Origin: an uncultured Verrucomicrobiales bacterium | Lineage (GTDB): Bacteria > Verrucomicrobiota > Verrucomicrobiia > Verrucomicrobiales > DEV007 | Direction of reading: 5' to 3' | DNA length: 64,000 nt | NCBI GenBank assembly: GCA_943789025.1 | Contig: CALSSN010000019.1 | Coordinates: forward strand, 1 to 64,000 | Shown here: piece after piece, positions 49,481 through 59,192 of the stretch | How the letters are laid out: each line of letters opens with the position of its first letter | Numbering within the stretch: position 1 is the stretch's first letter | Position numbers and translations under genes: made by a program | Notes under the pieces: model-generated | The model's input: only the letters and a program-made list of their open reading frames with translations | Database searches by the model: none | Told to the model about the DNA's origin: nothing

Positions 49481-50764
49481 GTGCCAGCTTCCCAAGAACG
49501 AGAAAAAATCCCTGCAAAGCCACCCGGCTCGTTTCGGCTCCTCCATACCGCGGATTGGCATCTGGGAAAGCTGCTCAATGACCGCTCGCGCGACGAAGAG
49601 CACGCGCAGTTTCTCGAGTGGCTGCTGGTGGTGGTGCAGGACCACGAGGTGGATGCCATTGTTCTGGCTGGCGATGTCTTTGACACGGCCAACCCGCCGC
49701 AGTCGGCCCTGGCGCGTTACTTCAACTTCGTTTCCGAACTCTTCCGGCAAGGTGACTGCGCTCTTTTAGCGATCGCCGGAAACCACGACTCCGCCGCGCA
49801 ACTCGAAGCGCCCAAGCAGGCACTGCATGCTCTCAACACCTACGTGGTGGGCGCGTTGGCAGAGGATCCGCAGGACCGGATCCTCTGCCTCCCCGATGCG
49901 GCAAGCCCGAGGGTGGCCATCGCGATGGTTCCATTTCTCCGTGATCGGGACCTGCGGGTGGGAAAGCCGGGAGAAACCGCCGAGGAGATCCGGGCTTCGA
50001 TCATCGAGGGGATCGAGAAGCGCTACCGGGAGACAGCAGCGGCGGCGGCAAGCCTCGACTGCCCCGTGCTGGCCACCGGTCACTTGACCGTCTCGGGGGC
50101 GACGATTTCTGACAGCGAGCGCGAGATCCATATCGGCGGGCTCGGAGCAGTCACCCCTGGGAGCTTTCCGGCCGCCTTTCCCTATCTGGCACTCGGTCAC
50201 CTGCACCGTCCGCAGGCGGTTGGCGACAACCCGGGGATACGTTACGCCGGATCACCGATCCCATTGAGCTTCAGTGAAGCCAGCGACAGGAAGCAAGTGC
50301 GCGTCCTCGACGTCGTCGGCGATACGATCACCCAGCACGGCCTGGCGATCCCGGTTTCCCGCCGCCTCGTGCAGCTTCGAACCCGCTACGCAGAGCTGGA
50401 AAAAAGTCTCAAGGAACTCCAGCCGGAAACCGGCTCGCTGACCACCTGGATGGAGGTTGTTGTCGAGGACGCCACCTTGCAGGACGATCTCGTCGAGCGG
50501 GTCCGCCAACTCACCCAGGGCCGGGACTTCGAGGTCTTGAAAGTCCTGCGCGGGAGCCCCTCGGCTTTCACCGGAATGAACGTCGACGAGGCGACCGACG
50601 ACGAGGCAATCGAGTCCCTGCTCGGGGATCCCCGAGCAGTCTTCAAACGCCTTCTGGAAGAGCACGAAGAGCCCCTCGAGGCGCAAGAGATCGTAGAACT
50701 CGAGATGACCTTTGCCAGGCTGGTGGAGCTGGAAGAGCAATCCGAACCGCACCCAGTCGTATGA
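49481..50764 (+). CDS. sbcD: Exonuclease SbcCD subunit D
   Basis: Mre11-type nuclease that with SbcC cuts DNA hairpins and blocked ends. The phosphoesterase motifs are LLHTADWHLGK, VLAGDVFDTANPP, AGNHDSAAQL and YLALGHLHRPQ, all with their metal-ligand residues. GTG 49481 gives 427 aa; a GTG at 49418 is also in frame. Overlaps the sbcC start by four bases (ATGA), the usual coupling. Confidence 0.94.
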   Translation: MPASQEREKIPAKPPGSFRLLHTADWHLGKLLNDRSRDEEHAQFLEWLLVVVQDHEVDAIVLAGDVFDTANPPQSALARYFNFVSELFRQGDCALLAIAGNHDSAAQLEAPKQALHALNTYVVGALAEDPQDRILCLPDAASPRVAIAMVPFLRDRDLRVGKPGETAEEIRASIIEGIEKRYRETAAAAASLDCPVLATGHLTVSGATISDSEREIHIGGLGAVTPGSFPAAFPYLALGHLHRPQAVGDNPGIRYAGSPIPLSFSEASDRKQVRVLDVVGDTITQHGLAIPVSRRLVQLRTRYAELEKSLKELQPETGSLTTWMEVVVEDATLQDDLVERVRQLTQGRDFEVLKVLRGSPSAFTGMNVDEATDDEAIESLLGDPRAVFKRLLEEHEEPLEAQEIVELEMTFARLVELEEQSEPHPVV

Positions 50765-53730
50765 GAATCCTGCGCATCCGGCTCACCAATCTAAATTCGC
50801 TCAAGGGATCGCATCTGCTCGACCTCACCGCCGAGCCGCTTGCCAGCGCCGGTCTGTTTGCCATCACCGGGCCAACCGGAGCGGGAAAAACCACCCTGCT
50901 CGATGCCGTCACGCTTGCCTTGTATGGCAAAGCAGCACGCTACGGAAACGAGTCGAATCCCGAGCACGTGATGACCCGTCACTGCGGCGAATGCAGTGCC
51001 GAGGTGGAATTTGAGGTTGCCTCGGGCATCTTCCGTGCGGTTTGGGAAAGGCACCGTGCAGGGAAAAAGCCGGAGGGCAAACTCCAACCGCCGAAGCGAT
51101 ATATTTATGATCGGGACGGGCAACCCCTCGCCGAGCAGATCCGTGAAGCAGAAGAGAAAATCGAGGCGCTCATCGGACTCAATTACGAGCGCTTCCTGCG
51201 CAGCGTGCTGCTCGCCCAGGGGGACTTTGCAAAGTTCCTTAAGGCAAAACCCGATCAGCGTGCGGAGCTGCTCGAGAGCCTCACCGGGACAGCTGTCTAC
51301 TCGCGGCTCGGGAAGCTCGCCCATACGGAATATGGAAAACGCGAAGCCGACCTGCAGGCGAAACTCGCGGGATTAGAGCAGATTCACACCCTCGAGGAAA
51401 CCGAGCGCAAAGAACTGAATGCGCTCGTCAAGCGAGAGGAAAAGCAGCGCGCAAAACTGACCGCCACGCTCGCGGCAGGATCCGCAATGTCAGAGAAAAT
51501 CACGACTCTGGAACTGGCAAGAAACAAAGAGCAGGAGGCGTCCGAGGCACACAAAGAAATAGCGATCGAGCGCAAGGCCGGCCGGGACGCACTCGAACGC
51601 CTGCGCCTCCACCGCCTGACTTCCCCGTTCGCTGAAGACCTGGTGCAGCTTGAAACCTTCCGTTCCGCTCTCCAGTCCAGCGTGAAGAATCGGGCTGCCG
51701 CAGAGACAGCAGATGCCGAAGCGAAGCAGGCACTCACGGCGGCCAATTTCCTCGTGCGCTCGGCGACAGAGAAGGCGCTCGCGCACCACCAGGCCCTGGC
51801 AGAAGAGGCAACCGTGGCAGCCAGGCGCGAGGGGCAAGCCGAGGCGGAAGCTCGAGCCTGGCTCAAGGCACACCACAACGATGCCGGGTTGGCGGATCAG
51901 ATCGGTGACCTCGCCATCGCGATCGGGGCACTCAAAAATGCCCGGTTAGGACTCGCACGAGGATGGGCCGAGTGGAAATGCCTGGCCGGAGAAATCCTTG
52001 CTGATGAGGCCAAGCGCCTTCCAGCGACCCTCGCAGTGTCTGACGAGAAAGATCTCGAAGCAGCATCCCTTGCGGACTTTCTCGATGCCGCCGGCAAAGA
52101 GCTCAAGGCGCTCAGGAAGGCGGAGAAGGAGGCGGTGAACCAGTGCAATCTGCGCTCCGACCACCTGGAAAAAGCCAAGCAGTTAGCCAAATACGAAAAC
52201 GATCGCCACACCTTGAAACCCGGCGAGGCATGCTCGCTCTGCGGAGCACTCGAGCACCCATTCGCGGAGGGAGCGGCTCCAGAATTCGAGCTCGCCGAGC
52301 TGGAGAAAGCATACCGCCTGGCAGATGCGCAGCTTAAAGATTGCAGCGAGGCCTCCCGCAGCTTCGACCACTTCCTGCAGCGGCTGAGTGCAGACCGGGA
52401 GGGGCTGCTTGCAGGGATGCACGCCTCCGAAACCAGCCGTGCTCAACTCGCGCTCCTGCTCGAGCCGCTCGAGGTCGAGACTCCTGATCACGGCAGCGAA
52501 GATGCCCTGCTCGTGCCACTCCAGAAACGCGTCCAAGCTTACCGGAAGCATCAGGAAAATGAACGGGCAGCGAAGGCTGGCAGAGACGCGGCAGCCAGAA
52601 CCGAGGCAGCGGAGCAAAAAGAAGTGACCGTGCTGGAAAAGAAAGTCACTGGCTTACCGCCATTGCCGAAAACCCTTCCGCCCGGTTTGTCCGAGCCTCA
52701 GAACCGCCCATCCGTGGCATCTGCAGAGCAGGGCTACACTGAGGCAGTGAGCCAAGAAAGAACCACCTCCACCCAGCTGCAGGACCGCAGGGAGGACGCA
52801 ATCAAGGCGCAGAAAAAACTCAATGCCATCGCCGAGCCACTGGAGAAGGCAGTCGCTCGAAGTGAATTCAAGACCCTCGACACGCTTCGCAAAGCGCGCC
52901 TCGACTCCGCGGCAGCGGAACAAGTCGAAGCGCTCGATAGCCAGCTCCAGGACCGCACGGTAGCGGCCACGGCACTCCTCAAACAGGCCGAAAAAGACAT
53001 TGCGGGCCTGCTCGGCGAGAAGGTTCTCGAGGGTGCGGCTGCCGCAGCCTTCAAGGCCTCGCAGCGCGCACTTAAAACCGAGAGCGACAGCCTCCTCGAG
53101 GAACTGGCAACCCACCGGCAGGAGATCGCGACCGACGATACCAACCGCAAGCGCAGGAATGAGAAAGAAAGAGAACTCGCTGATGATCGCAAAGCGCTGG
53201 AGGTGTGGCGCCTGCTTCGGAGCCTCATCGGATCCCACGACGGCAGCCGGTTCCGTAAATATGCGCAGTCGCTCTCGCTCCTCACCCTCACCCGGCACGC
53301 GAACCGCCACCTCGTCAGGCTCAGCGATCGCTACCTGATCTGTTGGGACGAGGCGGAAGCCTTGAACCTTCAGATCGAAGACCTCCACCAAGCTGGAGTT
53401 ATGCGCCCGATGGCCAGTCTCTCAGGTGGCGAGAGTTTCCTCGTCAGCCTCGCGCTTGCCCTCGGTCTCTCCGACTTGGCCGGAAGGACTGTGCGTATCA
53501 ATTCTCTCTTTATCGACGAGGGCTTCGGCAGTCTTGATTCCGAAACCCTGGAAGTCGCTATCGCCGCTCTCGAAAGCCTCCGGCAGGATCACAAGACAGT
53601 CGGCGTCATCTCACACGTCGCCCTGCTCAAGGAGCGTATCGGAACACAGATCGTGGTAGAAAAACAGAGTGCCGGGGTGAGTCGAATCCGCGTTATTCCG
53701 GAACCCATCCTTCCTGCTTCCCCGTCGTGA
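50761..53730 (+). CDS. sbcC: Exonuclease SbcCD subunit C (SMC-like ATPase)
   Basis: Rad50-type ATPase of 989 aa. Walker A is TGPTGAGKTTLLDAVTLALYG (GPTGAGKTT at about residue 37), with the Q-loop region LLAQGDFAKFLKA. Long coiled coils flank a zinc hook CSLCG (about residue 493). The C-terminal half has the signature LSGGESFLVSLALALGLSDL and Walker B LFIDEGFGSLD. It partners SbcD in DNA repair. Translationally coupled to sbcD. Followed by a convergent gene. Confidence 0.95.
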   Translation: MRILRIRLTNLNSLKGSHLLDLTAEPLASAGLFAITGPTGAGKTTLLDAVTLALYGKAARYGNESNPEHVMTRHCGECSAEVEFEVASGIFRAVWERHRAGKKPEGKLQPPKRYIYDRDGQPLAEQIREAEEKIEALIGLNYERFLRSVLLAQGDFAKFLKAKPDQRAELLESLTGTAVYSRLGKLAHTEYGKREADLQAKLAGLEQIHTLEETERKELNALVKREEKQRAKLTATLAAGSAMSEKITTLELARNKEQEASEAHKEIAIERKAGRDALERLRLHRLTSPFAEDLVQLETFRSALQSSVKNRAAAETADAEAKQALTAANFLVRSATEKALAHHQALAEEATVAARREGQAEAEARAWLKAHHNDAGLADQIGDLAIAIGALKNARLGLARGWAEWKCLAGEILADEAKRLPATLAVSDEKDLEAASLADFLDAAGKELKALRKAEKEAVNQCNLRSDHLEKAKQLAKYENDRHTLKPGEACSLCGALEHPFAEGAAPEFELAELEKAYRLADAQLKDCSEASRSFDHFLQRLSADREGLLAGMHASETSRAQLALLLEPLEVETPDHGSEDALLVPLQKRVQAYRKHQENERAAKAGRDAAARTEAAEQKEVTVLEKKVTGLPPLPKTLPPGLSEPQNRPSVASAEQGYTEAVSQERTTSTQLQDRREDAIKAQKKLNAIAEPLEKAVARSEFKTLDTLRKARLDSAAAEQVEALDSQLQDRTVAATALLKQAEKDIAGLLGEKVLEGAAAAAFKASQRALKTESDSLLEELATHRQEIATDDTNRKRRNEKERELADDRKALEVWRLLRSLIGSHDGSRFRKYAQSLSLLTLTRHANRHLVRLSDRYLICWDEAEALNLQIEDLHQAGVMRPMASLSGGESFLVSLALALGLSDLAGRTVRINSLFIDEGFGSLDSETLEVAIAALESLRQDHKTVGVISHVALLKERIGTQIVVEKQSAGVSRIRVIPEPILPASPS

Positions 53731-53745
53731 CGCTGCGTGTTCCTG

Positions 53746-54627
53746 CTACCGACTGGGCGCCGGCTGGGCGAGGTCAATGCGCTCCTGGATTTGCCATGAG
53801 GTTCCCTCCTGAACCAATTTGTAGCGGATCTTTTTCTCTCCTTCGATGGAAAACCCACCCTTCCCCGTCGTGTATCGAATCTCAAAAGCAGAGGTCTCAT
53901 TCTCGGAGGCTACGCGTGCCATCAACCAAGCAGATGGTTTCATGTTTCGGAACACTGAAACGCTCTCGAGCATCGATTGGTTTTGCAAAGAGTTGCGTTC
54001 GCTGACCCAGTAGCTTTCCAGAGTGTAATTGTCGGATTTATTCTCGGGCGTCAAGCGATTGGGCTTTTTGGCAAGCTCACTCAGAAATAGCAGATAGTTC
54101 TCGAGCTGTGCCTTTGCCGCTACCTTGGGTGCGGCTTTGCTTACAGGGGGAGGGTCGGATCCTGCCGGGTCACTAGTGTCTGCAATTTTCCGAAACGAGA
54201 CCAACTTCCACTTATTTCTGAAGTTATAGAGACCGTATTCCACGGCATCGGGGATGGATACGTGCTCTAAAAGTGTCAAGTTCCCCTGGGACTCGAAGCG
54301 GACCCGGAGCAGCGCGGTGTCGCCATCCACAGAGGTTGACAGGATCGTGTAGGAATCTGGCCTGTGCCGTTGATAAAAATTGGCCGACTCCACCGCTGCG
54401 TTCTTCGCGTGCTGATCTCTTGGATACCAGAGGCGGTTTCCGGCTGACCAGAGCGTCATGGCACTGCCTCTTGATGTTTCCTTTGGGTTTTTGTAGAGGC
54501 GGGAGACGGCGACGAAGTAGCTCTCGAAACACGCGTGCGCAGCACCCTCCTCAGGCGAGGCGCCGGCGAACGAGAAAGAACCACTGGCTCCGAAGACACC
54601 GAGGCAAATGATGAGAAAACGTGGCAT
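53746..54627 (-). CDS. Exported protein of unknown function with two similar halves
   Basis: 293 aa with signal peptide (FLIICLGVFGASGSFSFAGASP). The two halves resemble each other loosely. Half 1 has HACFESYFVAVSRLYKNP then SAMTLWSAGNRL and VDGDTALLRVRFES. Half 2 has LENYLLFLSELAKKP then TLESYWVSERNSL and SENETSAFEIRYTT. Both end in a strand-rich segment (WKLVSFRKI, SWQIQERIDL). This suggests a tandem NTF2- or lumazine-like fold, not proven. Convergent with sbcC. Confidence 0.6.
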   Translation of the reverse strand: MPRFLIICLGVFGASGSFSFAGASPEEGAAHACFESYFVAVSRLYKNPKETSRGSAMTLWSAGNRLWYPRDQHAKNAAVESANFYQRHRPDSYTILSTSVDGDTALLRVRFESQGNLTLLEHVSIPDAVEYGLYNFRNKWKLVSFRKIADTSDPAGSDPPPVSKAAPKVAAKAQLENYLLFLSELAKKPNRLTPENKSDNYTLESYWVSERNSLQNQSMLESVSVFRNMKPSAWLMARVASENETSAFEIRYTTGKGGFSIEGEKKIRYKLVQEGTSWQIQERIDLAQPAPSR

Positions 54628-55069
54628 GGTCAGGAAGGGGGAGGGTATCGGCTATGACGGATGCACGAGGTGGGTCGAGACCGGGTTTGTGTTTTGAATC
54701 GAAAAATCGGGGTCCTCAAACGAGGAAGGAACAAGACTCCGCATTCTAAGAGACGCTCGGGTGCAAGAACGGTCAACCGTTTCTCTCTCCCTTGATGTTG
54801 GACGAAGAAGACACCGCGAAACAAGGATTTTTTTCAAGCAATCCCATTTTCAGGGCACTTTTCTGCACGGAATGAGCGCACCCGTCACACCCGCAAAAGT
54901 GACTTCTTGGTGTCCTCTTGGCAGACGGCATTTTGTGACAGATAGTGATTGCCACTGCGGCCCGATATGTTCAAGATGCTCGCAAGCCCGGTTCTTGAAA
55001 AAAGTCGCTGCTGATCGTGCCTCGCATAGTTAAGCGACAACCCAGAGCCCTCAGCCAATCAAATCAGTC
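54628..55069. other. Intergenic region with a possible small zinc-binding ORF
   Basis: Mostly without recognisable genes. It holds the small Cys-rich frame at 54872-55033 listed separately; nothing else stands out. Confidence 0.4.
54872..55033 (+). CDS. Possible small Cys-rich (zinc-ribbon-like) protein
   Basis: 53 aa from ATG 54872, with WCPLGRRHFVTDSDCHCGPICSRC: Cys/His spacing (C, H, C-H-C, C-x2-C) compatible with a zinc site. CACGGA precedes the start. It lies between a divergent exported protein and a forward exported PAS protein. No family recognised; composition and size leave room for chance. Confidence 0.4.
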   Translation: MSAPVTPAKVTSWCPLGRRHFVTDSDCHCGPICSRCSQARFLKKVAADRASHS

Positions 55070-56101
55070 ATGAAAAAATCCAGCTTTCTTCCCGTGTGTT
55101 TTACAGTCGCCGTCGTGGCGTTCCAGGCCACCCCCTCTGTCGCCGCAGCTTCTCCGGAAGCTGGAGAGGCTCGTTCTTCTCACCTCAGTTCGGTGCTCAA
55201 CACCATTCCCGACATCATCTTTTACAAGGATCTCGATGGCGTCTACCAGGGAGGCAACGAGGCATGGGCCGACTTGGTGGGAGAACCTCGCGATGCGATG
55301 ATCGGGAAGACCGATTTCGACCTGTTTCCGAAACAGTTGGCCGAATTTTTCCGCAGCAAAGACCAGGAGATGCTGGCAAGTGGGAAAACCGGTCGCAACG
55401 AAGAGTGGGTCGACTACCCTGATGGCCGGCGCGTCCTGCTCGATACCGTCAAAACCCCATGGCTTGACAGCGAGGGAGAGGTCCTCGGTGTCCTCGGTAT
55501 CTGCCGCGATATCACCGACCTTCGTGCCGCGCATGCCGACTCCCTGCAGGCATTGGAAGACGCCAATGCCAGTTTTTACAGCGCCTTGGCTGCACTCTTT
55601 ACTGGCGACACGGCGCCTATGGATGCGGTCTGGTCGCACAGTGAGGAGGTCAGCCTCCAGGGACCGTTTGGCGCGCGCATGGACGGCTGGGAAGCGGTGC
55701 AGGCCCACTTCAAAGAGGAATCAACCATGAAGATGGCTGGCACAGTTCTTTGTGAGAACAAAGTCATGCGTGCCGTTGCAGGGATGGGGTACATCGTCTG
55801 TGTGGAGGAAGGTCAGGATATGACGGTAGACGGCAACCCAATCACCGTGCATCACCGGGCCACCAACATCTTCCAACTCGAAGAAGACGGGAAGTGGAAG
55901 ATGGTACATCACCACACGGACCTCGCTCCGGTGCTCGACGCAGCCGTCGACGCAGGCTGGGGACGACGGCTGATCAGGCTTGCTGTTGAAGAAGCGCGAG
56001 CAGTGCCTCTGCCACCCCCTTCGGAGGAGGCAGGGTTCTGTCCGGTGATCAGTGTGCCATCCACGACCACATGCGAGTGCCAGTCCTCGGCACGGGAGTA
56101 G
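55070..56101 (+). CDS. Exported PAS-domain protein with C-terminal SnoaL-like domain
   Basis: A signal peptide (FLPVCFTVAVVAFQATPSVA) directs it out of the cytoplasm. A PAS domain follows (about residues 40-150) with IPDIIFYKDLDGVYQGGNEA, GKTDFDLFP and GVLGICRDITDLR, the PAC ending, shown in parts. Then a SnoaL/ketosteroid-isomerase-like domain (about 170-300): MDAVWSHSEEVSLQGPFG, GWEAVQAHF, and HHRATNIFQLEEDGKWKMVHHH. There is no kinase or cyclase, so it is a stand-alone periplasmic sensor or binding protein. The last 55 residues overlap the convergent DJ-1-like gene and change if the five-C run at 56015-56019 has four. Confidence 0.78.
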   Translation: MKKSSFLPVCFTVAVVAFQATPSVAAASPEAGEARSSHLSSVLNTIPDIIFYKDLDGVYQGGNEAWADLVGEPRDAMIGKTDFDLFPKQLAEFFRSKDQEMLASGKTGRNEEWVDYPDGRRVLLDTVKTPWLDSEGEVLGVLGICRDITDLRAAHADSLQALEDANASFYSALAALFTGDTAPMDAVWSHSEEVSLQGPFGARMDGWEAVQAHFKEESTMKMAGTVLCENKVMRAVAGMGYIVCVEEGQDMTVDGNPITVHHRATNIFQLEEDGKWKMVHHHTDLAPVLDAAVDAGWGRRLIRLAVEEARAVPLPPPSEEAGFCPVISVPSTTTCECQSSARE

Positions 56102-56661
56102 TCACCGCCAAGTCCTTGCAGTGCATCCTCGACGAGCAGTGGCACCACCTCTGTCAGTTGCACGGCTTCTTCTTCGCTGTTGCTGAAGCCGGTGACCCTC
56201 TTTCCTTGCACGAGGGGACTGCCATCCGGGGCTTTGGCTTGCAGGAGCACCGCCGGCGCGTGGCAGACCGCAGCCACAGGTTTTCCAGCGGCCACCATTT
56301 GCTCGATGATGGCCAGCGAGGCGGCATCGTTCGCGAGATCCCAGAGCGGGCCATGCCCGCCGGGATACAGCACCGCGTCGAAGTCACTGGCATCGAGCTC
56401 TGAGAGCTTCCGGGTGGTGGCGAGGGCGTGCTGGGCTTGCGGATCGTTGCGGAAGCGCGCGGTCGCCGCGGTCTGGAAATCCGGCGTGTCACTCTTCGGG
56501 TCGAGCGGCGCTTGGCCGCCCAGTGGGGAGGCGAGGGTCACCTGAATGCCGGCATCGATCATGGTGTAGTAGGGAGAAGCAAATTCTTCCAGCCAGAATC
56601 CCGTCTTCTGGCCGGTGTCGCCGAGCGTGTCGTGAGAGGTGAGAACGATGAGTACAGTCAT
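55909..56661 (-). CDS. DJ-1/PfpI (Hsp31-like) family protein, frameshifted C-terminus
   Basis: Class I glutamine-amidotransferase-like fold with the nucleophile elbow AVCHAPA, the EEFASPYYTMIDAG and PGGHGPLWDLAND segments, typical of the Hsp31/type 1 glutamine amidotransferase group (glyoxalase III or chaperone/deglycase claims for the family). As written the tail after NPASSEG reads GGGRGTARASS. If the five-C run at 56015-56019 had four, it would continue VAEALLALLQQQA and stop at 55974, the normal family end. I take that as the true C-terminus. Convergent with the PAS-SnoaL gene. Confidence 0.88.
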   Translation of the reverse strand: MTVLIVLTSHDTLGDTGQKTGFWLEEFASPYYTMIDAGIQVTLASPLGGQAPLDPKSDTPDFQTAATARFRNDPQAQHALATTRKLSELDASDFDAVLYPGGHGPLWDLANDAASLAIIEQMVAAGKPVAAVCHAPAVLLQAKAPDGSPLVQGKRVTGFSNSEEEAVQLTEVVPLLVEDALQGLGGDYSRAEDWHSHVVVDGTLITGQNPASSEGGGRGTARASSTASLISRRPQPASTAASSTGARSVW

Positions 56662-56915
56662 GAGTTAGTTTTTGGAGCTGGGATGGAAATAGATGGGGGT
56701 AGGGGAAACAGCCGAGGAGCCGGCAGCGGATCCGGCAGGGCGGATCACCGGGTTTCAATCCACCAGTTCTGAATCCAGATCAAAGCATGATTCCGCAAAA
56801 AGAAAACTCGCCGCCGCCGCCGTCGCCGTCGTCGGCCGTCGCCGTCGCCGTCGGTGCCTCGAACTCCGGGCCTGCTGGCCATGTTGCCCCGCGCCGGAAA
56901 AATGCGGGCGGGCAT
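56662..56915. other. Intergenic region with a GCC/GTC trinucleotide repeat
   Basis: No gene seen. Bases 56809-56853 are an imperfect run of CGCCGC and CGTCGC units between the DJ-1-like gene start and the end of the methyltransferase. Confidence 0.6.
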
Positions 56916-57641
56916 TCAAGCCAGCCGGATTACCCGGTGGAAATCGCCCGGCACCGTGCCGACCTTCTCGGCTTGGGAAAACCCGGCCTCCCGACCGATC
57001 TCCTGCACGGTCTCCATGCTCTCGGGAAAGTCGTATTCCCGGATGTGTGCGGCGATGTGCTCATACTCGTCAGCAGTCAGTGCGGTCCACGCGCGGCGTA
57101 CTTCTTCCAGGTAGCATTCGAAGTAGGTCGCTCGGTCGCAGCCCGCCGGAAGGAAAATGTCGTAGACGAGGACTTCTCCGCCCGGTGCCAGAGATTCCCG
57201 GATAGCGGCCAGCAAGGCGGCTTTTTCGGCGTGGCGATTGTGATGCAAGGCAAAGCCCAGAACGACCACGTGGAAGTTCAACCCTCCCGTCGCACGCTGG
57301 AATGCGTTCTGGTCGGCGTGGTGGAAATGTTGGTCCAGCGGGAGCATCGCGAGCTTTTCCCGGGCAAAGTCGAGTGGTCTGCGCGCGCGATCCACCCCGT
57401 GATACGCATCGAGGCGCAGGCCGGGAAGGTAGCGTGACGGGAGCTCAGCATCTCCACAGCCGAGGTCGAGCAGCCGCCCGGTGGTCTCGCCGGATCCGAG
57501 CAGCTGACGGATGATAGCAAGAATGGCGTCATGCTCCATGTAGTTGTGATCGATGATTTTACGATAAATCGTCCACTGCTCGTCGAAGATCGAGGCGGAA
57601 TCACCGTCGCGGAGCGTGTTTGCATCAGGGTCGCCAGACAT
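56916..57641 (-). CDS. Class I SAM-dependent methyltransferase
   Basis: Rossmann-type methyltransferase of 241 aa from ATG 57641. Motif I is LLDLGCGDAELPSRYL, motif II carries the YHGVDRARRPLDFAREKL acidic region and motif IV is VVVLGFALHHNRHAEKAALL, with motif post I after LAPGGEVLVYDIF. A longer frame to 57773 adds unlikely sequence. No substrate can be assigned; it resembles small-molecule or lipid/quinone methyltransferases in layout. Divergent from the Methyltransf_32 gene. Confidence 0.87.
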   Translation of the reverse strand: MSGDPDANTLRDGDSASIFDEQWTIYRKIIDHNYMEHDAILAIIRQLLGSGETTGRLLDLGCGDAELPSRYLPGLRLDAYHGVDRARRPLDFAREKLAMLPLDQHFHHADQNAFQRATGGLNFHVVVLGFALHHNRHAEKAALLAAIRESLAPGGEVLVYDIFLPAGCDRATYFECYLEEVRRAWTALTADEYEHIAAHIREYDFPESMETVQEIGREAGFSQAEKVGTVPGDFHRVIRLA

Positions 57642-57781
57642 GCTCCTACTTAACGGGGATTTTCCCGGGCATTCAAGGCCACGTCGAGCTCGGGGAGCGT
57701 GGCATTTTTTTATTTGCAGGCAGCCGTAGGCTTCTCCACGGCCGATGATTTTTTCGGCTGGATGCCGACACATCAGCTAGA

Positions 57782-58996
57782 GTGGGGGAGGAGATGCGCG
57801 CGTTGGCTACATGGCTGGAGGAGTATGCTGGGTTCTGGAGGTTTCCTCCGTTCGCGCAGCAGGACTACCCGTGGCGGGAGCAGAACCCCGAGCTGGTGGC
57901 TTTTCTCGACAACCTGGGAGATGATGAGGTGGCTCAGTTAGGGCAGAGAGACCGCCAGGAGCGCATGCAGATTCTCGCCCCGCTGGTCGGTATTGCGGGC
58001 GACGCGGGGGGGCTGTTGCGCGGGCCGATGGGGCGAGCGGATTCCGCCGCGCCGAACAAATCCGGGACCGGGCAGGCTCTCAAGCAGAGTCACTTTGTCG
58101 GCGTTCCGGGGAGGAAAGCCGCACAGATCGAGGCATTCTGTAGCCAGGTGCCTTTTCTGGGGCTGCCATACGTCGACTGGTGCGCCGGAAAAGGGCATCT
58201 GGCCCGCGCGCTGGTGGCCAGTCACGGTGGCGCTGCAGAGTGCCTGGAAAAAGACAAAAATCTCTGTCGGGCCGGCGTGCGCCTCGCTGGCGAGGCCAAG
58301 GGAAAAATCACTTTCCGGGAGGTGGATGTGCTCCGGGATCTCCCCGAGGGGGTGCTCTCCGGCGCGCAACACGGGGTGGCCTTGCACGCGTGTGGGGACC
58401 TGCACAGAAGCCTGATTGAAAACGGGATCGCTGGGAACTTGCGCGCCCTGACGCTGGCACCCTGCTGTTACCACCGGACGGCTCAGCTGTATGCTTACAC
58501 ACCGTTTTCCGAGGCGGGGCGGCGCTGCCGACTGCCACTGGATCGGAGCGACCTCCGGATGGTGGCGCAGGAGACCGTGGTCGCTGGGCGCGGAGTGCGT
58601 AACAAACGCCGCCAGGAAGTCAGTTTCCGCCTGGGCTTCGATGCACTGCAACGATCTCTGAGCGGGCGCGACGCCTACCTCAATGTGCCGAACCTCCCCA
58701 AGACGATCCTGCGACGGGGCTTCGAAGGTTTTTGCCGCTGGGCGGCAGAGAAAAAAGCCTTCAGAGTCCCAGAGGGTGTCGACTTTGAGCACTGGGAGGC
58801 AGTGGGAGCACTGCGCTTCCGCACCATCGATCGCCTGGAACTCGTGCGTGGCCTGTTTCGGCGCCCGCTGGAGGTCTGGCTGATCCTGGATCAGGCGGCA
58901 GCGCTCGCGGAGGCAGGGTATCACGTCAAGGTGCACGAGTTCTGTGACAGGCTGGTGACCCCAAGAAACCTTATCATCCATGCCGAGAAAAACTGA
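57782..58996 (+). CDS. METTL25/RRNAD1-like methyltransferase (Methyltransf_32 type)
   Basis: 404 aa. The SAM-binding motif is VDWCAGKGHLARALV, followed by GVALHACGDLHRSLI and LAPCCYHR, a triplet also found in the METTL25/RRNAD1 and bacterial Methyltransf_32 proteins. The substrate in bacteria is not established; rRNA or protein is possible. GTG 57782 opens the frame; ATG 57794 with overlapping GGGGGAGGAG is an alternative. It is divergent from another methyltransferase, with about 140 bp between starts. Confidence 0.82.
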   Translation: MGEEMRALATWLEEYAGFWRFPPFAQQDYPWREQNPELVAFLDNLGDDEVAQLGQRDRQERMQILAPLVGIAGDAGGLLRGPMGRADSAAPNKSGTGQALKQSHFVGVPGRKAAQIEAFCSQVPFLGLPYVDWCAGKGHLARALVASHGGAAECLEKDKNLCRAGVRLAGEAKGKITFREVDVLRDLPEGVLSGAQHGVALHACGDLHRSLIENGIAGNLRALTLAPCCYHRTAQLYAYTPFSEAGRRCRLPLDRSDLRMVAQETVVAGRGVRNKRRQEVSFRLGFDALQRSLSGRDAYLNVPNLPKTILRRGFEGFCRWAAEKKAFRVPEGVDFEHWEAVGALRFRTIDRLELVRGLFRRPLEVWLILDQAAALAEAGYHVKVHEFCDRLVTPRNLIIHAEKN

Positions 58997-59192
58997 AGGA
59001 AACCGCGAGCACTCGCCGTGGCAGCAGAGCGACGTCCGTGGCGGGCAGGAGGGGGAGGAATGGCGGGGTCTCGCGATCGCTCATGGCAAGCGGATTCGTG
59101 GGAGACTTACAAGTCAAGCGAGAGGCGGATGCGGGCAGAAATTTCTCGGTTGTTCATCCCGCTCGGAGCCACCATCGTTTGCATCGCCCACC

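Noticed and set aside
57938-58981. 347-codon minus-strand frame
   Set aside because: Antisense of the METTL25-like gene, whose SAM motifs are clear.
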